Shown here piece by piece: positions 1 through 12,253 of a stretch of DNA of 64,000 nucleotides. Position numbers and translations under genes: made by a program. Position 1 is the first letter of the stretch; every line of letters begins with the position of its first letter. The notes beneath the pieces were generated by a model, which did not search any database, was not told the origin of the DNA, and saw only the letters and a program-made list of their open reading frames with translations. Origin of the DNA: Chondrilla cf. caribensis (lineage: Eukaryota; Porifera; Demospongiae; Chondrillida; Chondrillidae). Location of the stretch: NCBI GenBank assembly GCA_964020155.1, contig OZ026548.1, forward strand, positions 4,699,897 to 4,763,896. Reading direction: 5' to 3'.

Positions 1-11
1 GAATTACATAC

Positions 12-3000
12 AAAAATGATGAAGCACACGAGGTCCCAGGGTCTCCAGAACCTGTTCAAAAATGTTATACAAAAGTCATTGAGTCTGGCCTCAATGGTGT
101 GTATGTATATATGCAGTACATGCTACAAGAGCTGATTGGCGTTTACTAGGGTTGTTGACTGATGGAGACAACAGCCGTTGTTATCTGTTTACCGACTCAC
201 AGGACAATTGTCCGTCAGATGAAGGCAGAATTTCTCAACATTGTGCTTCACTCTTCTGATCGGTATGGAAGCTGCTCCGAGAAAGTCATCTCGACTGACC
301 ATATCATAGTCATACACAACAAACCTGTGCAGTGGAGATAGCCATGTTGTATATGTATGTACATACGTATGTATATACTGTACAAATTTGGTGTTGCAAT
401 GAACATCAAGATCACTAAAATGAGCACCATAATAGTATATCGTGTGTGTGTGCGCACGAGCACACGCGCATGTGTGTGTGTGTGCGTGTGCATGCATGCA
501 TATAATGCTATATCCCTCACAGACACGCTTCACAGGATACAGACAGTATAATGTAACATGAAGACTGCCATCATACCACTCATATCCTGTGGATCATGTC
601 AGTGTGGAATGTATATGAACACTTATGTACGTACATACGTGCACACACATGAATGTGATATATATGTACTGGATATGTGTTGTACACTGCTTACATTATT
701 TCATGTCGTCGTACAAATGATTCAGATATTCCCTGGTACACAATTTCCTCTCCGTATTCCGGATTCAAGGTTGCCTGCTTGATGGAAGTAGTCTGTTTGG
801 TACTCTGGAATAAGTACATAGATGGAAGAATATCACGTCCTGCACTGCATACACATGAACTACACTTTACTGTTGTGGTGTGTATGTGCATGCCTGTATG
901 TAGCCAAGAACACAGGGTAGTGAACACACGTACTTATTCACATAGTCTTACCGGGTCTCCTCCTGCTAGGAACACGTTGACATAAGGGTCTGATAGTCCA
1001 TTGCTGTCGGCAGCTTTCAGATCCTGTGATAATCATTGTGATGATGTTGTACATATCATGTAATATTTTGCAAATTGTGTATGTAATAATATTTGGGTTG
1101 TAGTACATACGTACGTCTATAATTAACCACATGTATGGAATCGAGAGACACAGTATACACTCAAGTATGATGCTACCATTACAGGTACTAAACACATGCA
1201 CACACGCACACACACACACAAATTCACATGTGTACACATGCATGCACATACCTTACACCTCAGTATTGTAACTCGAAGTTCTTGTGCATCACGATCATAG
1301 GTCATAGAGAATTCTATCAAACTTCTCATCTCTAAAGAAATTAGAATGTATTTTCCAGGAGTAATTAGAACTTCTTAATGTTAAAGGTACCAACAAATAT
1401 TCATCTCTGATATCTGCATCATTTCACTTTTATAATCATGATGTTGGCCAAGTAAATTACAGTATACATTATATAACCGATATTCTCGGTGATATTTAAT
1501 TGTACGCAACTGGTTAGTGATAACCGAAACCGATAACCCCGTTTGCGTAATTATCGCACCATTGCGTGTGTTTCGTGTTTTCAGGCGGTCAGCCATTTCG
1601 TACGCCCGACTCGCGAATCAAAGGATTGTATCAACTCTATTCGCGAAGGGCTCCATATGCACTGCTTTCCACTCTCCTCAAGCTCGAAGCTCGAAGGCAT
1701 GGTATAGAAAAACCTTACTCCATGTCGATATATGTGCGTAGGGAACGTGGTGTTTGAATGAATCACGTACTAACCGAAAAACCTGTCTGCTTGCGAAAGT
1801 AGAGCCGAATACCAAAAGGTTTTAACAAGGAACCACTGACTATTCATCTGACTGAATTGGAGTGTCTTAGCGTATAAATGTGTACGTATTAGTCGGTAGG
1901 GCCCCGCTATTGCGGGGAATCTGTTTCCCTGAGGAAATGGTATATCCCAGTGTAATATTTCCTAGATATATACAGTACATGTCTTGTAACGTGGTATCCC
2001 TTCAGAGTTGTCCCTTCATGTTTAGAGATTATGGTACTGCTTCTTAATGCCATATTCTCCATAGAAACGTATACGATTTCCTCCAGAGATAATTACTGAA
2101 GGATGCCAACAACATTATAGGGAATTCTACTTGGAGATGATGAATTAATTCCACTATGTGATCGAAATTAATCTCATGGTGTCTAAATTCCGTACTTTTC
2201 AGTAGGGCATGCTCCTACACCATCCTAGATGTATTTCGTGGTACACTCCTCCCCAAGATCGACATCCTAGATGGAACCCGAAATATCATCGAATGACTAC
2301 TTTCTTTCTTTCAATCAAATTTCTGTATAATTACTGAAGGTCTCCCTTTAATTTTGTTGATATTTTCTAAATGTAGCAACCACCCTCGATGATGTCATAA
2401 CCCCCCCACATATGCCTGGTTTACAGCATACAACAGCAATGTAGACTCACCTGGTGTGGCCTCTCTAGATGGTACGGGAGAGAAAGACATGGTCCTGAAT
2501 ATGTCTTCAGCTCGCTTCCTCAATCTGTTGAGCGAATTATGCTTTGGCAGTCCTAGTTTTACACTTGCGCTCATGGATTCCTCTTGTAAGCTGAGCCTGT
2601 TTCTCTTGGCCAACGAATCGTCTGTGTAATCATCGCCTGTGGATTCCGATTCTTCGGAGTCTTTGGTGTAGGAGCTTCCGCCCCAGCTGCTGCGCGGGGA
2701 GCTGTACTCGACCAGCCTTTTCACCGACCTTGGCAATTTATTTTCCAGACTGTGTTCAAACAGAATATCCCGAACGCTTACATCTCCTGATGCATTTGAT
2801 AATCTACGGAGCAACACGTCTATGGGCTGGTTCAGTGAACGACGCGGGTGTATTTCTGCTTGGGACATTTTTTGACTGATGGTTTCACAAGCTATTGTGT
2901 GTGCTTTCATCAGTTGGCTACTGCGACGTCTTTCCCTGTTGTGAGTTTCCAAACTGTCACCGTCAACCTCTTCTTCGAGATCAATATTATTTTCAACATT

Positions 3001-4461
3001 TATATCTGGTACAGACATCATTGGCATGGATAGCGACAGCTGTCTTGACACACCAAGGTGGTGGTTTATGTCTTTACTCTCGGCTGGGCTGGTGTAGCCG
3101 GACATATGTGGCAATGCCATGTCGTCTATGCTGTATTGTGTGACGAGAGGATTTCTTATGGGTCTCTCATTGAGTTCTTCGATATCTTCCGAGCTGGTAT
3201 TTTCAATAGTGCCACTTAGCTCTTCCTGGAGCTCGTGAATGCGCAATGAAATCTCTTCGATTGACATTTTAAATGCATCGTGATCACCACTGTACCATGC
3301 ACCACTCATTTTCCACAGCTATAGGCACGAAGGAAGAGGAGATAATTGTTAAATTCAGAACCTAATGTTCCAGAGAGACACTACTCAACCGTGTAATAAC
3401 AGATATATTCTCAATACATTGCGTATGGTGTATACCGATATGTGGTATGTACGAGTGTAATAATGCCTTTACATAGAACCTGGAATATGTACATGGTTGA
3501 ACATAAATATAAGGGGTCTATGTGACAATGTACAAGGAGGTGAGCGTGTTTGTGTGTGGAGGACATGAATATGTCTCTGTGCAGTGGAGTGGGTGGATGT
3601 GTCTAGGTATTTAATTTAGGTGTGTGCAGGGTGTGAGGGTGTTTGTCTGTGTGTGGAGGGTGGGGCGTGAGGAAGTTTGAGAGTAGCTGTCAGTGATTAG
3701 AGTGTGCGCACACACATGTACCCTTTGTGTACATTTTCGCCAGCCAACACAGTACTATATACGTACATGGTTAGAAAGCACCCTACCCATACCCAATATC
3801 CAACTGTATACAAAGATATAGGCACTCTAGTACATAGAATCTGCTGCATGGGCACGAGGAGCCATGTGTACACATAGTATTTTTTCCACATCATTTCTGC
3901 CAACAACTGACCTCTCGTTTGCTGTGGCAAAGAACACACAACTTCACTTTGTGGTCCTTCAGTGTGTAGACCCGAGTGCATTTGGAACACATTTGCTGAT
4001 GTGAGAAACAAAAAGAGAAAGTTCTCAGTATGCGAATATTGTACGTGCATATGCATGTAGAGATATGCACAAATTGAAATGAGAGACACGGTCAACACAG
4101 AATTGCACATGTGCGATATCTACATCCCATGTAAGAAAAGTCCACAGTAAACATCCTATGTTTATCCTGAGTGGTATCCTGTGTTAGTTCCTTGACAAAT
4201 GTGGAAGTACAGAAACAGTGACACGTTTTCTTTGAAGGGATAAAGTGCCTTTGACATTGAATCTAGTTACAGCTTCTACACATCCAACCTCCTTCCTCCA
4301 ATCTGGTACACGTACAACCAAAACTACTCTATACTGCATACTGCTAGTGTGGGTGTGATCAGGGATTACCATATACAGTGTGTATGCAAAAAGGTATGAT
4401 GATCTGAATCTATGTATCTATCTATGTGTTTAAATAGAGCTGTACTGATTATAGATGGATA

Positions 4462-4514
<53 letters not shown>

Positions 4515-6458
4515 GCGCAGGCACATGCATAATATCCACTGTACAGGACAGTTGTACGTATGTGAGGTGCATAGATGAACAATGAGAGTAAAATTCACAG
4601 TATGCGCATCAAGTCACAAGTAGGCCTGCTTACATATCCACAGTCGTGACAGGTTCCATGATTTTTTCCCTTCAGATACTGCCTCTGTTTAGCAATGGCC
4701 ACACCGCACAAAATGCAGGTTGTTGTCCCATTCCCGCAGGCTATAGTCAGCAGTTCTTTGTACTTCTTGAAGTGTAACCTTGAGTAGTACAGAACATGCA
4801 ATGTATACTGTCAAAATGGAACAATAGCTTTCAAACTATGTACACACACACACACACACACACAAACACACACGCGCGCGCGCGCACACGCGTATAAAAT
4901 TGTACACCTGAATTTGTTACGGTACCTACATATGTGTGATGTGGAGTACTGTTATGTATGTATGTACAGAATGTACACACAGTAAAACCTGTCTATAAAG
5001 ACCACCCAAGAAACCAGGTGAAAGTAGTCTTTACATGGAGGTGTTTGAATACACAGTAGAACCTGTTTTACAGTCCACCTCCACGCAACAACCACCTTAT
5101 TCAAGTTACCACTTTTGAACAACTCACACTATCCCAACTACATTATGGCACCTCTAACTGAAGACCAGTTGTCTACAGAGACCACTTTTTTCTTGGTCAC
5201 TAGGGTGGTCTTTGTAGGCAGGTTTCACTGTAGTATACCGTGTGTATTGGTCAGTAACAGTCACTTTGTACAGGTGGACTCTAAAAACGTTTCACTGTAT
5301 GTACGCATATACATTTTCATGTATACTGTACACTTGCGTTTGTATGTATTCAAACATCCAGTTTACATATGAATACGGTCATCTGTATACTCACAGTATT
5401 TTCAATTCATCCAATTTCTGGCCTCGCTCTATCTCGCTAACAGTTTTGAGGATTTGGTTCACCTCATACCGACTCATGGACTTGGTCGGGAGCATGTGGG
5501 TCTGTACCGCGCGAGTCTGCTTCTGGGAATACTTGGCTGACACCGTGGACCAACCAAATTTCAAACTGTATTGTGGACATAAAGATTGTAATTAGTGACT
5601 GAACTTTAAGCTGGTAAGCAGTGTGTATTTCACTAGGAATCAGCACACTAACTGATTTGATTCTAATCTCTTTAAGCACCTTTTGAACCCTATTGAGCTT
5701 CTCCTTTGTGTGTAGCCCAGTGTATTGTGATATATTATACCTTCAGTGTGTAGGAAAAATCCTATATTTGTGAGGAATCCTCTGAATTGAACCTCTGTGT
5801 CCAGCTACTGCTTAACATGTTATGTGTGGGATATTTGTGGGGATGGTAAGGGTTGATATAGACTTGATTTGCCCTGAAAGCTCACCTTCCCAGCCAGGAT
5901 AGTTGGTTATCTGTGGGAACAGCCATTGAATATCTCCATTCCTTCTGAGCTGACATCCCTAGCTCCATTAGGTAATATTCCTGATCTAGCAGAGGCAATT
6001 CCAGTAGATTAAAAGCACTGGTAAAGTCAAAATCACTTCTTTCAGTGGACTGTGTTTCTTCCCTCTCCATTGTGGTTTTTATAAGGTCTTTTGTGAGGGT
6101 TCTCAAACCCTGACACCTCAGAGTACTATTTGACACATTGTAAAGTCATCCAACCGTAACGAAGCCTTACTATTCACGCAACCCGGGTTAAGTTTGTGTA
6201 TTGTTTGTGAAATTTGACCACTTTGTTTATTACACTGACATACAGATGCCATGAAATTGCTGGAAGTCTCAATGGGGGGGATTAATAATTCGGATGGTGG
6301 ATGTTCGGTAATAGTACTCACACTCAAATTTCCCATTACCAAGTTACTCTCTCCTTGGATATGACTGACTGTATAACTGTTGCTATTTATTGCCACTTTT
6401 TTATTTTCGGCCAATGCTTTATTTTGTTCATTTTGAGCAAACTTGCCACTCTTTTCTA
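12..6458 (-). CDS. Rabphilin/synaptotagmin-like Rab effector (RabBD zinc finger + C2), 3' end outside window
   Basis: Peripheral membrane protein expected to bind GTP-loaded Rab3/Rab27-type GTPases and, through C2, Ca2+ and phospholipids in vesicle exocytosis. Exons read on the minus strand: 6458-6322, 6109-5886, 5565-5395, 4778-4634, 3995-3912, 3318-2451, 1331-1252, 1023-952, 804-695, 324-201, perhaps 51-12. Every junction is AG..GT and the phases agree. Exons 3-6 give an amphipathic helix (SRYEVNQILKTVSEIE), then eight Zn-ligand Cys as four pairs (CILC, CHDC, CSKC, CVLC), then WKMSGAWYSG, the hallmark end of rabphilin/Noc2-type Rab-binding domains. The 868-bp exon is Ser/acid-rich with RRR-S sites. 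The last exons form a C2 domain: LKAADSNGLSDPYV and VYDYDMVSRDDFLG keep the five expected Ca2+-binding Asp. First coding exon not found; the 6458-6322 and 51-12 exons are the least certain. Single versus double C2 cannot be decided here. Confidence 0.85.
201..1331 (-). CDS. C2-domain exon group of the Rab effector
   Basis: Four exons (1331-1252, 1023-952, 804-695, 324-201) splice in frame to one C2 domain of the synaptotagmin/rabphilin type: IEFSMTYDRDAQELRVTIL, then LKAADSNGLSDPYVNVFL, then TLNPEYGEEIVYQGI, then VYDYDMVSRDDFLGAASIPI. Asp residues of Ca2+ loops 1 and 3 are present. The gap between 1331 and 2451 shows no further recognised exon. Confidence 0.85.
2451..3318 (-). CDS. Large linker exon of the Rab effector (SGAW motif then Ser/acidic linker)
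   Basis: 868 bp, phase 0 in, phase 1 out (donor GTGAGT). Starts LWKMSGAWYSG, which completes the Rab-binding domain, then an EEISLRIHELQEEL helix and a low-complexity Ser/Glu/Asp linker with several basic-Ser phosphosite-like motifs (RRRSS, LRRLS). Its open frame runs past the donor into the intron, so the apparent stop at 2395 is not the protein end. Confidence 0.85.
4469..4512. repeat. (CA)n microsatellite
   Basis: Short pure CA tract in the RabBD intron. A second CA/CG tract lies at 4843-4892. Confidence 0.9.
4634..4778 (-). CDS. Exon with first half of RabBD zinc finger
   Basis: Part of the Rab effector above. Splits a codon with the 5565-5395 exon (ct+g) and ends in phase 0 at a GTAAGC donor. 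Encodes two Zn-binding pairs, CILC and CHDC, in the spacing of the rabphilin FYVE_2-type domain. The long open frame around it continues into intron on both sides, so the open frame alone would give a false 68-residue protein. Confidence 0.85.
4980..5231. mobile_element. MITE, CAGTRAAACCTGTCT termini, inside a Rab effector intron
   Basis: Left end CAGTAAAACCTGTCTATAAA, right end GGTCTTTGTAGGCAGGTTTC then ACTG. About 252 bp and non-coding. A second start-like CAGTAGAACCTGTTT in its middle suggests a nested or rearranged copy. Confidence 0.7.
5886..6458 (-). CDS. 5' exons of the Rab effector upstream of the RabBD
   Basis: Exon 6109-5886 (phase 2 out) splices in frame to the RabBD exon at 5565. 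Exon 6458-6322 ends at a good GTGAGT donor in phase 0, matching the 6109 acceptor. Neither has a recognised domain. Reading through without splicing gives two overlapping frames, which the intron explains. The 6458 exon has no ATG at its 5' edge, so the true start is further up. If only the second exon is real, the ATG at 6070 is the start. Confidence 0.5.
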
Positions 6459-6459
6459 C

Positions 6460-7300
6460 TGTCAAGAATTACAGCTGCGTGTGAGATAACAGGTGCCGTG
6501 TATGTGTATGATTGGTCTAAATATATTTGTACGAGTAAGCTACCTGCATAATAAGTTGCATGTACCTGTATGCTTGTAGCATAAGGCCTTCATTGTACAG
6601 CTACACAATGGATTGTATTTTGATGTATGGGATAAATTGCACATATGTATGTGTATGTGTATTGTATGTACTGTACTTATAATATAGCACTGTATGACTG
6701 TTGCACAAACTTGTTCCTACATATACACATTCGAACTGTACATTACAATAATATTACACTGTATACAGTATGTATCTTGTATATAATGTATACATATTAA
6801 CTTGTATGTATGTACTTTATACATATCCTGTAACTGCTAATGGCTTAGAAATCCGTCTGCTTCCTTTCCTATGCATGTACTAAGGACAATGTACCAGTTG
6901 TGGTTATGTCTCTGCTCGACTCAGTTTATTTTAATTGGTTTTAGTCAGTAAGCACCATGCTTTCAATATCCTGCCAGAATACAGCCCAATGTATGTATGT
7001 ACTGCCTGGCAATTTTCAGTGAAGTGACCATAAGGTTATATGGATGCTCTGGGCTTGATGTAGTCAGAGGTGTCTCTGACTGGGTAGTGTGCTGAGTGGC
7101 TTCTGGGAGGCCAGAGGAACGATAATGAAGTAACGGGTATTTTGTATTAGTAGGTATAAATGGTCACCGTTTGAATTGCAGATGTGGGTGTGTGTATGAG
7201 ATGAATGCCAAGGTAAGATCAACCACACGGGAATAATAAGTGTGTACGGGTGTGTGGACACATGCATGCACATGCGCACACACTATACTCCTAAAATACG
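6460..7300. other. AT-rich non-coding stretch
   Basis: Rich in ATGTATGT-type words, no convincing exon. Probably intron or 5' flank of the Rab effector. Confidence 0.5.
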
Positions 7301-7309
7301 ATTGTTTTG

Positions 7310-7680
7310 CGTGGGACTTCGGAGGCGCCGCACCACCACATAAGCGCTCACTTTTCAATTTTCAGCCTTATCAATTAGTGATAGACCGCAATACTTTTAT
7401 TCCCAGGTCATCTCGAATAAGCGCCTGCCGGCTGCTACATGAAAATAAACGCTCGCAGCCCGCGGTTATTCGAAGCTGGTTTTAGCCGCGATTTTCCTCA
7501 AACAAATCCTATCAAGAGCAAATGAAATGCAAGAACTTCAGTTTTCGCGGAACTCCGGTTGTTCACAGTGAGCCAGTTATAACCTGGTTACGAATACGCG
7601 TTTAATTTTGCTCTCTTCCTTTCGTGCCTATTAGATCGCGCGCGTGTCGTCTTCGAAACCGGTTAAAACTGTTGCTAACC
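7310..7680. promoter_or_regulatory. CpG-richer island, candidate promoter
   Basis: Sudden change in base use: many CG dinucleotides (GCGCGCGTGTCGTC, CTCGCAGCCCGCGG) between AT/CA-rich flanks. It lies upstream of the Rab effector (minus) and of exon-like segments on the plus strand, so it could be a shared bidirectional promoter and first exon. No coding exon is certain in it. Confidence 0.35.
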
Positions 7681-8104
7681 TTAGTGATGTTCTCTTGTCT
7701 CTCTGCTCCCTAATGCTGTCGATATGGCCCGTGGTAGTCCTCTCTACTGTTCAGCTCCCAGATCAGTCTATAATGGTATTTGTCGCTGCGCACTCCTGTA
7801 CTTGTAATGCCGCCACACTGCTATTATTACAACAACACTGTTCTTCTAGCACCTCAGTTTCATATTTCATACTGATGTGAACTCACACCTTGAACTGTTT
7901 CGATATGAAAGTTTGTTTGCTTTACTACATACCCAAAGTAGTTGTGGTGATATGTTGAAAGAAAGTTGCCTGATATTCAAATTCAAATTACTGTCCTTGT
8001 GTGTGTTTTGATCTCCTCGCAGTTCACACACACACAACAGTCAGGACACAAGACTCTAGAACTTTGTTAATGCATTGTTCATTCCAGAGTAGTTACATTT
8101 GTGT

Positions 8105-8310
8105 GTTTACTGTGCATGTTAACTACGTGCACACATGCAGTGCACATTGTCTATGTGTACACACTGTTTGCATGCAGATGTAACATGTACACATTGTTTG
8201 CATGCACACGACATGTACACATTGTTTGCATGTACATGTAACATGCACACATTGTTTGCATGCACATGCGTACATGTTTTACATGCATTCGGACATACCA
8301 TGTACATGGT
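8105..8310. repeat. Tandem repeat of about 30 bp (CATGCACAC..ATTGTTTG units)
   Basis: Four or more diverged units around ACATTGTTTGCATGCA. Alternating purine/pyrimidine steps could adopt unusual DNA structure. Apparent open frames on both strands come from the repeat. Confidence 0.7.
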
Positions 8311-8415
8311 GTGTACATGATGTGTAACAATGTGTGTGGATTACAAATGACTAGGAATTAAAAATGGTTTCAGTTGGATGACATATGGACAGTGTGTGTG
8401 TGTGTGTATCCTTCA

Positions 8416-8718
8416 CAGACATGCTTCACAGGATACAGACAGTATGATGTAACATGAAGACTGCCATCATACCACTCATATCCTGTGGATCATGTCAGTG
8501 TGGAATGTATATGAACACATATGTACATATGTACATATGTACACACACATGAATGTGATGTGTATGTACTGGATATGTGTTGTACACTGCTTACATTATT
8601 TCATGTTGTTGTACAAATGATTCAGATATTTGCTTGTACACAATTTCCTTTTCATTCTATTTTGGATTCAATGTTGTCAGCTTGATGGAGGTAGTCTGTT
8701 TGGTGCTGGTGGAAATGT
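8416..8718 (-). pseudogene. Duplicated, decayed copy of a C2-domain exon and its flank
   Basis: Closely matches 525-815, the third C2 exon (804-695) plus adjoining intron of the Rab effector. The equivalent exon is 8707-8595. Translated in the same frame it keeps STKQTTSIK, LNP and ISESFV but has an in-frame TAG where the parent reads EYG, and is 3 bp longer. The donor side is kept. A (CA)n tract has replaced the upstream side. A dead exon from a local segmental duplication. Confidence 0.8.
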
Positions 8719-8722
8719 GTGA

Positions 8723-8725
<3 letters not shown>

Positions 8726-8774
<49 letters not shown>

Positions 8775-8783
8775 CACACACAC

Positions 8784-8828
<45 letters not shown>

Positions 8829-8832
8829 ACTT
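8726..8832. repeat. (CA)n microsatellite
   Basis: About 105 bp of nearly pure CA with AA interruptions, abutting the decayed C2 exon. Poly-His-Thr and poly-Cys-Val open frames here are artefacts. Confidence 0.95.
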
Positions 8833-8839
8833 GTACTTA

Positions 8840-9110
8840 CCATTGCCAACTTTGGCTATGTGGCCCCCAATTCAAGGGGGAGAGCCAGCAGGAGGCATCA
8901 GGACAAGGGACCCCATTGGCAGTGGGGACACCTGCCCCAACACCCCAACCACATGGCTCCCTCGTACAGAGAGGCTACTCATCTGTGGGCTTACAAGACC
9001 CACAAGATGAGAGATGGGGTACAGCCCTGAGTGATGGCACCATAATATGTACATCCAGGGCTCCGGGCTGCAGCAATCCCCGCCCCTACACTTGGTAGCT
9101 TTCAGCAAGG
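8840..9110. other. GC-richer unassigned block
   Basis: Compositionally unlike its CA-rich flanks and open in two plus frames (GTPAPTPQPHG...), but with no recognisable domain and no clear splice sites. Could be a transposon fragment or captured coding sequence. Confidence 0.25.
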
Positions 9111-9309
9111 TTGAGAATGTACTAGCACCTAGAAAATAGCCACACCAGCTGGTTTACTCTCCCCAGTGACTTTGGTTTACAACTATCATGAAATTTGTAA
9201 ACCAGTCATAAGCTGATATTTCCATTCAGGTGGCAAAACTGCTGGTTACAGGTCCGTCACCTCTCTGGCTTACTCATTCAATCAGCTTCCATATCAACTG
9301 GGAAACATA

Positions 9310-9329
9310 CACACACAAACACACACACA

Positions 9330-9386
<57 letters not shown>

Positions 9387-9392
9387 TAACCA
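9310..9392. repeat. (CA)n microsatellite
   Basis: CA tract with AACAC and GTG interruptions. Confidence 0.9.
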
Positions 9393-10069
9393 CAAACACC
9401 ACATGCACTTAATAACTCATACTTGCATGCAGATAGACACACAAGGGTACACACAAGCATGCACATGAAAGCATACACAAGCACACACATTATTATGACA
9501 ACAAACATGATCAAATATTCAGGTCTTTGGTTTTTATTGGATATCTCCTACTTGTAGAACAAGCTTTCCTACATTCTGAGTGGAGGTTTATGACTATTGC
9601 TGTCGAAGCAGTTCCCACAGACAGCCGTCCACTCTTGTGGACACAAAAATACAAAGTGACAACATTTAATTCTAGTGCACTTGGGGTCTCATCGTCAAGG
9701 AAGGATTCTGTGATTTAAGCTGAAATGAAACCACCATCCCTAGGTGTGTGTCTGAACAGGAGGCAAGTATTTTTATTTCACGGCATACCAGATGTGTGTA
9801 TGTAATTGTAATTTTGGCAGACCTTAATCAGACTCCTCTATAATCCAACATCCTTAATATCCTTAACATTTGGAGACATCACCCATCACTATAGAATACT
9901 ATAATCACTATAGGTTGCTATTTTTAGCAGGTACTATATTTAGCTATTGTGCAACGCACAAAAGTTTGGCTGGTTCTTTTTTATCAAAATATAATAGAAA
10001 ATTACAAATGAATGAAAGGATGTGGGGATGACTTCTACAGTGACTCAACAGTAGGAACTATGTACGTAC

Positions 10070-10350
10070 ATATGCAACATCCCAACATGTAAACATCACC
10101 ACATGTAAACATCTCAACATGTAAACATCACCACATGTAAACATCCCAACATGTAAACATTTCCACGTGTATATGCCTCAACATGTAAACATCCCAACAT
10201 GTAAACACCCCAACATGTGAACATCCTAACATGTAAACATCCCAACATGTAAACATCCCAACATGTAACCATTTTCACGTGTATATGCCTCAACATGTAA
10301 ACACCCCAACATGTATACATCACCACATGTAAACACCCCAACATGTAAAC
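10070..10350. repeat. 16-bp minisatellite (AACATGTAAACATCCC)
   Basis: About 17 imperfect units, with ATCACC and TATGCCTC variants. Ends directly at a 16-bp-stem hairpin (10350-10385). Confidence 0.9.
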
Positions 10351-10385
10351 ATCCCAATAGCATGTCTGAACATGCTATTGGGATG
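10350..10385. repeat. Perfect hairpin, 16-bp stem, 4-nt loop
   Basis: CATCCCAATAGCATGT, loop CTGA, then the exact reverse complement. The left arm grows out of the last minisatellite unit. Confidence 0.9.
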
Positions 10386-11763
10386 CTAACAGTATTACTG
10401 TACACATATCCAGTGCCTCATGCTACACATCGATGGTAAGGAGTTATCTATTTTCAGGCATCCATAAGAGATTGAATCCAGAGGTGGGGGGAGAAGGTAC
10501 ATGCATGCTGATTTGAAGACATCATCCTGAAACTGCTTTGTCATTGTGTGTTGAGGGAGGAAAATCCCTGTATCACAAAGCTTCGCAGCATGTACTGCTT
10601 CCCACATGTAACGTGAGCACAGACCGACCGTCTAAGCCACTCTACCGTAATTCGGTACTTTTCCTACATTGGTATAGTCCCACCTGCGTTACTGCATTGT
10701 GCGTGAGTTCATGAGTTAGACTGGGTGCTTTAAGTGCTCCTGTAGAGTGTGGCATACAAATCAAGGCTGAAAATCTATACCGATGATGCAATGTAATGAC
10801 ATAGACAATGTGTGGACTGAAAGTCTGAGTGGCACCAGATGTTTGCAAACATGCCATAGTGAGAGTAACTGTAAGTAACTTGAGAGAGTAGACCTTGTGA
10901 AGCTAAGGAAGTAGTTGACCGGAATTGTGTAGATATGGACTTTTTGTCACTAGCTGTGGTGTATGTCTCTCGTTGGAATTCATACTTCTATGATGGATAC
11001 TGCATGTCTCACAACTGCCATTGGTTTTCCTCTGCTACCTATGTTGGACCAATAATGTACTACCTTTTATTATTGTTTACACTCTGTGCTTAGTCACACG
11101 TTGTACTGTTTGTTTATTTTTGTTTACATTCCAAAGTCAATCACATGTTGTACTATTTATTGTGCCGCTGAGTTTGCTGAGTGGTTTTACAGATAAGATT
11201 CGCATGTACTCACAGTATATGCTATGCATGCTGTACACACTGTACACACTGTGCACGCTGTATACAGGTGCATTTCTTATACTGTACTTGTTTGCTGTGT
11301 GTGTGTATGAAAGTGTATCCTGCCGAATGGGGAAAACCCCTTACATCATCATTATCACCATGGTCAACCCCTTGCATAGTTAGAAGCTGACATACAGGAA
11401 GCACTTATGAAGTAATCCATTAGTCTGGGGCAATCCATATTATGCAACCAACAGAATATATTGAGGTAATCTTAATAACAAAGCTTAATCCAACATTCTT
11501 CCTAGTAGGAAGACATGTGTATCATTTGCCTTGTTGGTGTATCTTGGCCATGTATTTATAGAGCAGCTGAGTCACTTCCTCCCTGGACGTGTAGATCATT
11601 GAGGGAAGGTCTCCCACTGTATTGCAGCCTCATATCATGCATTCTGCATGAATGTGTATTAATTTTACACAAGGTGTACGTGAGTGTTCTTATACCATGG
11701 AAAAGTGTTGCGTTTTACTGTCTGTCACTAAAGACAAATTCATTTTGTACATACATTCCACGT

Positions 11764-11893
11764 GTGTGTATTCTTTGTACCACAGTGAGACTGGAGGCTG
11801 TTATCAGGTGTGCTGTATGTATATGTGTGTGTATTCTTTGTACCACAGTGAGACTGGAGGCTGTTATCAGGTGTGCTATATGTATATGTGTGT
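11764..11893. repeat. 65-bp tandem duplication resembling an exon edge
   Basis: Two near-identical units (from 11764 and 11829), each with TTTGTACCACAG, then TGAGACTGGAGGCTGTTATCAG, then GTGTGC, i.e. an acceptor-like and a donor-like site around a short open segment. A third, diverged copy of the open part begins the exon-like segment at about 12120. Confidence 0.75.
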
Positions 11894-12119
11894 ACACTAG
11901 GTGGAAGTGTACATATGAACATGGAAAAATGTTGTATTTTTACTGTATGTGCCTAAACGCAAGTACATTTTCGTATACACACACTGCATATGTGTATGCA
12001 TGTGTATACTACGTAATATGCATGTGCATGCGTAAATGCATGTGTATACTATGTGATATGTATGTGCATGTGTGTACTACATAATGTGTATGTGCATGTG
12101 TATATTAACTGTGCCACAA

Positions 12120-12253
12120 TGAGATTGGAGGCCGCTATCACATGGGTTCTCCCCCTGTCCTCATCCCTCATAAGGCCCTGTGAGCATGACTTAGTAAGAT
12201 CGTGGATCCAGGATGCCTTAGGGCACCGTTGTCAGAATGGGTGTGTTACAAGT
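12120..12253 (+). CDS. Candidate exon of an unrecognised plus-strand gene
   Basis: Open frame reading RLEAAITWVLPLSSSLIRP.. to GHRCQNGCVTS, ending at a GTAGGT donor in phase 0, which matches the phase-0 acceptor of the candidate exon at 13418. Composition is protein-like, unlike the CA-rich surroundings. The acceptor is unclear: the CAG of the two upstream tandem copies has become CAA here. No family recognised. Confidence 0.35.

Noticed and set aside
189..533. 114-residue minus-strand protein at the window start
   Set aside because: Only 324-201 is exon (C2); the rest is CA-rich intron read through.
9230..9718. Plus-strand exon-like segments VAKLLVTGPSPLWLTHS and SEWRFMTIAVEAVPTD
   Set aside because: Acceptors exist (CATTCAG, ATTCAG) but no good donor; phases cannot be tied to the later candidates. 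Too weak to list as exons.
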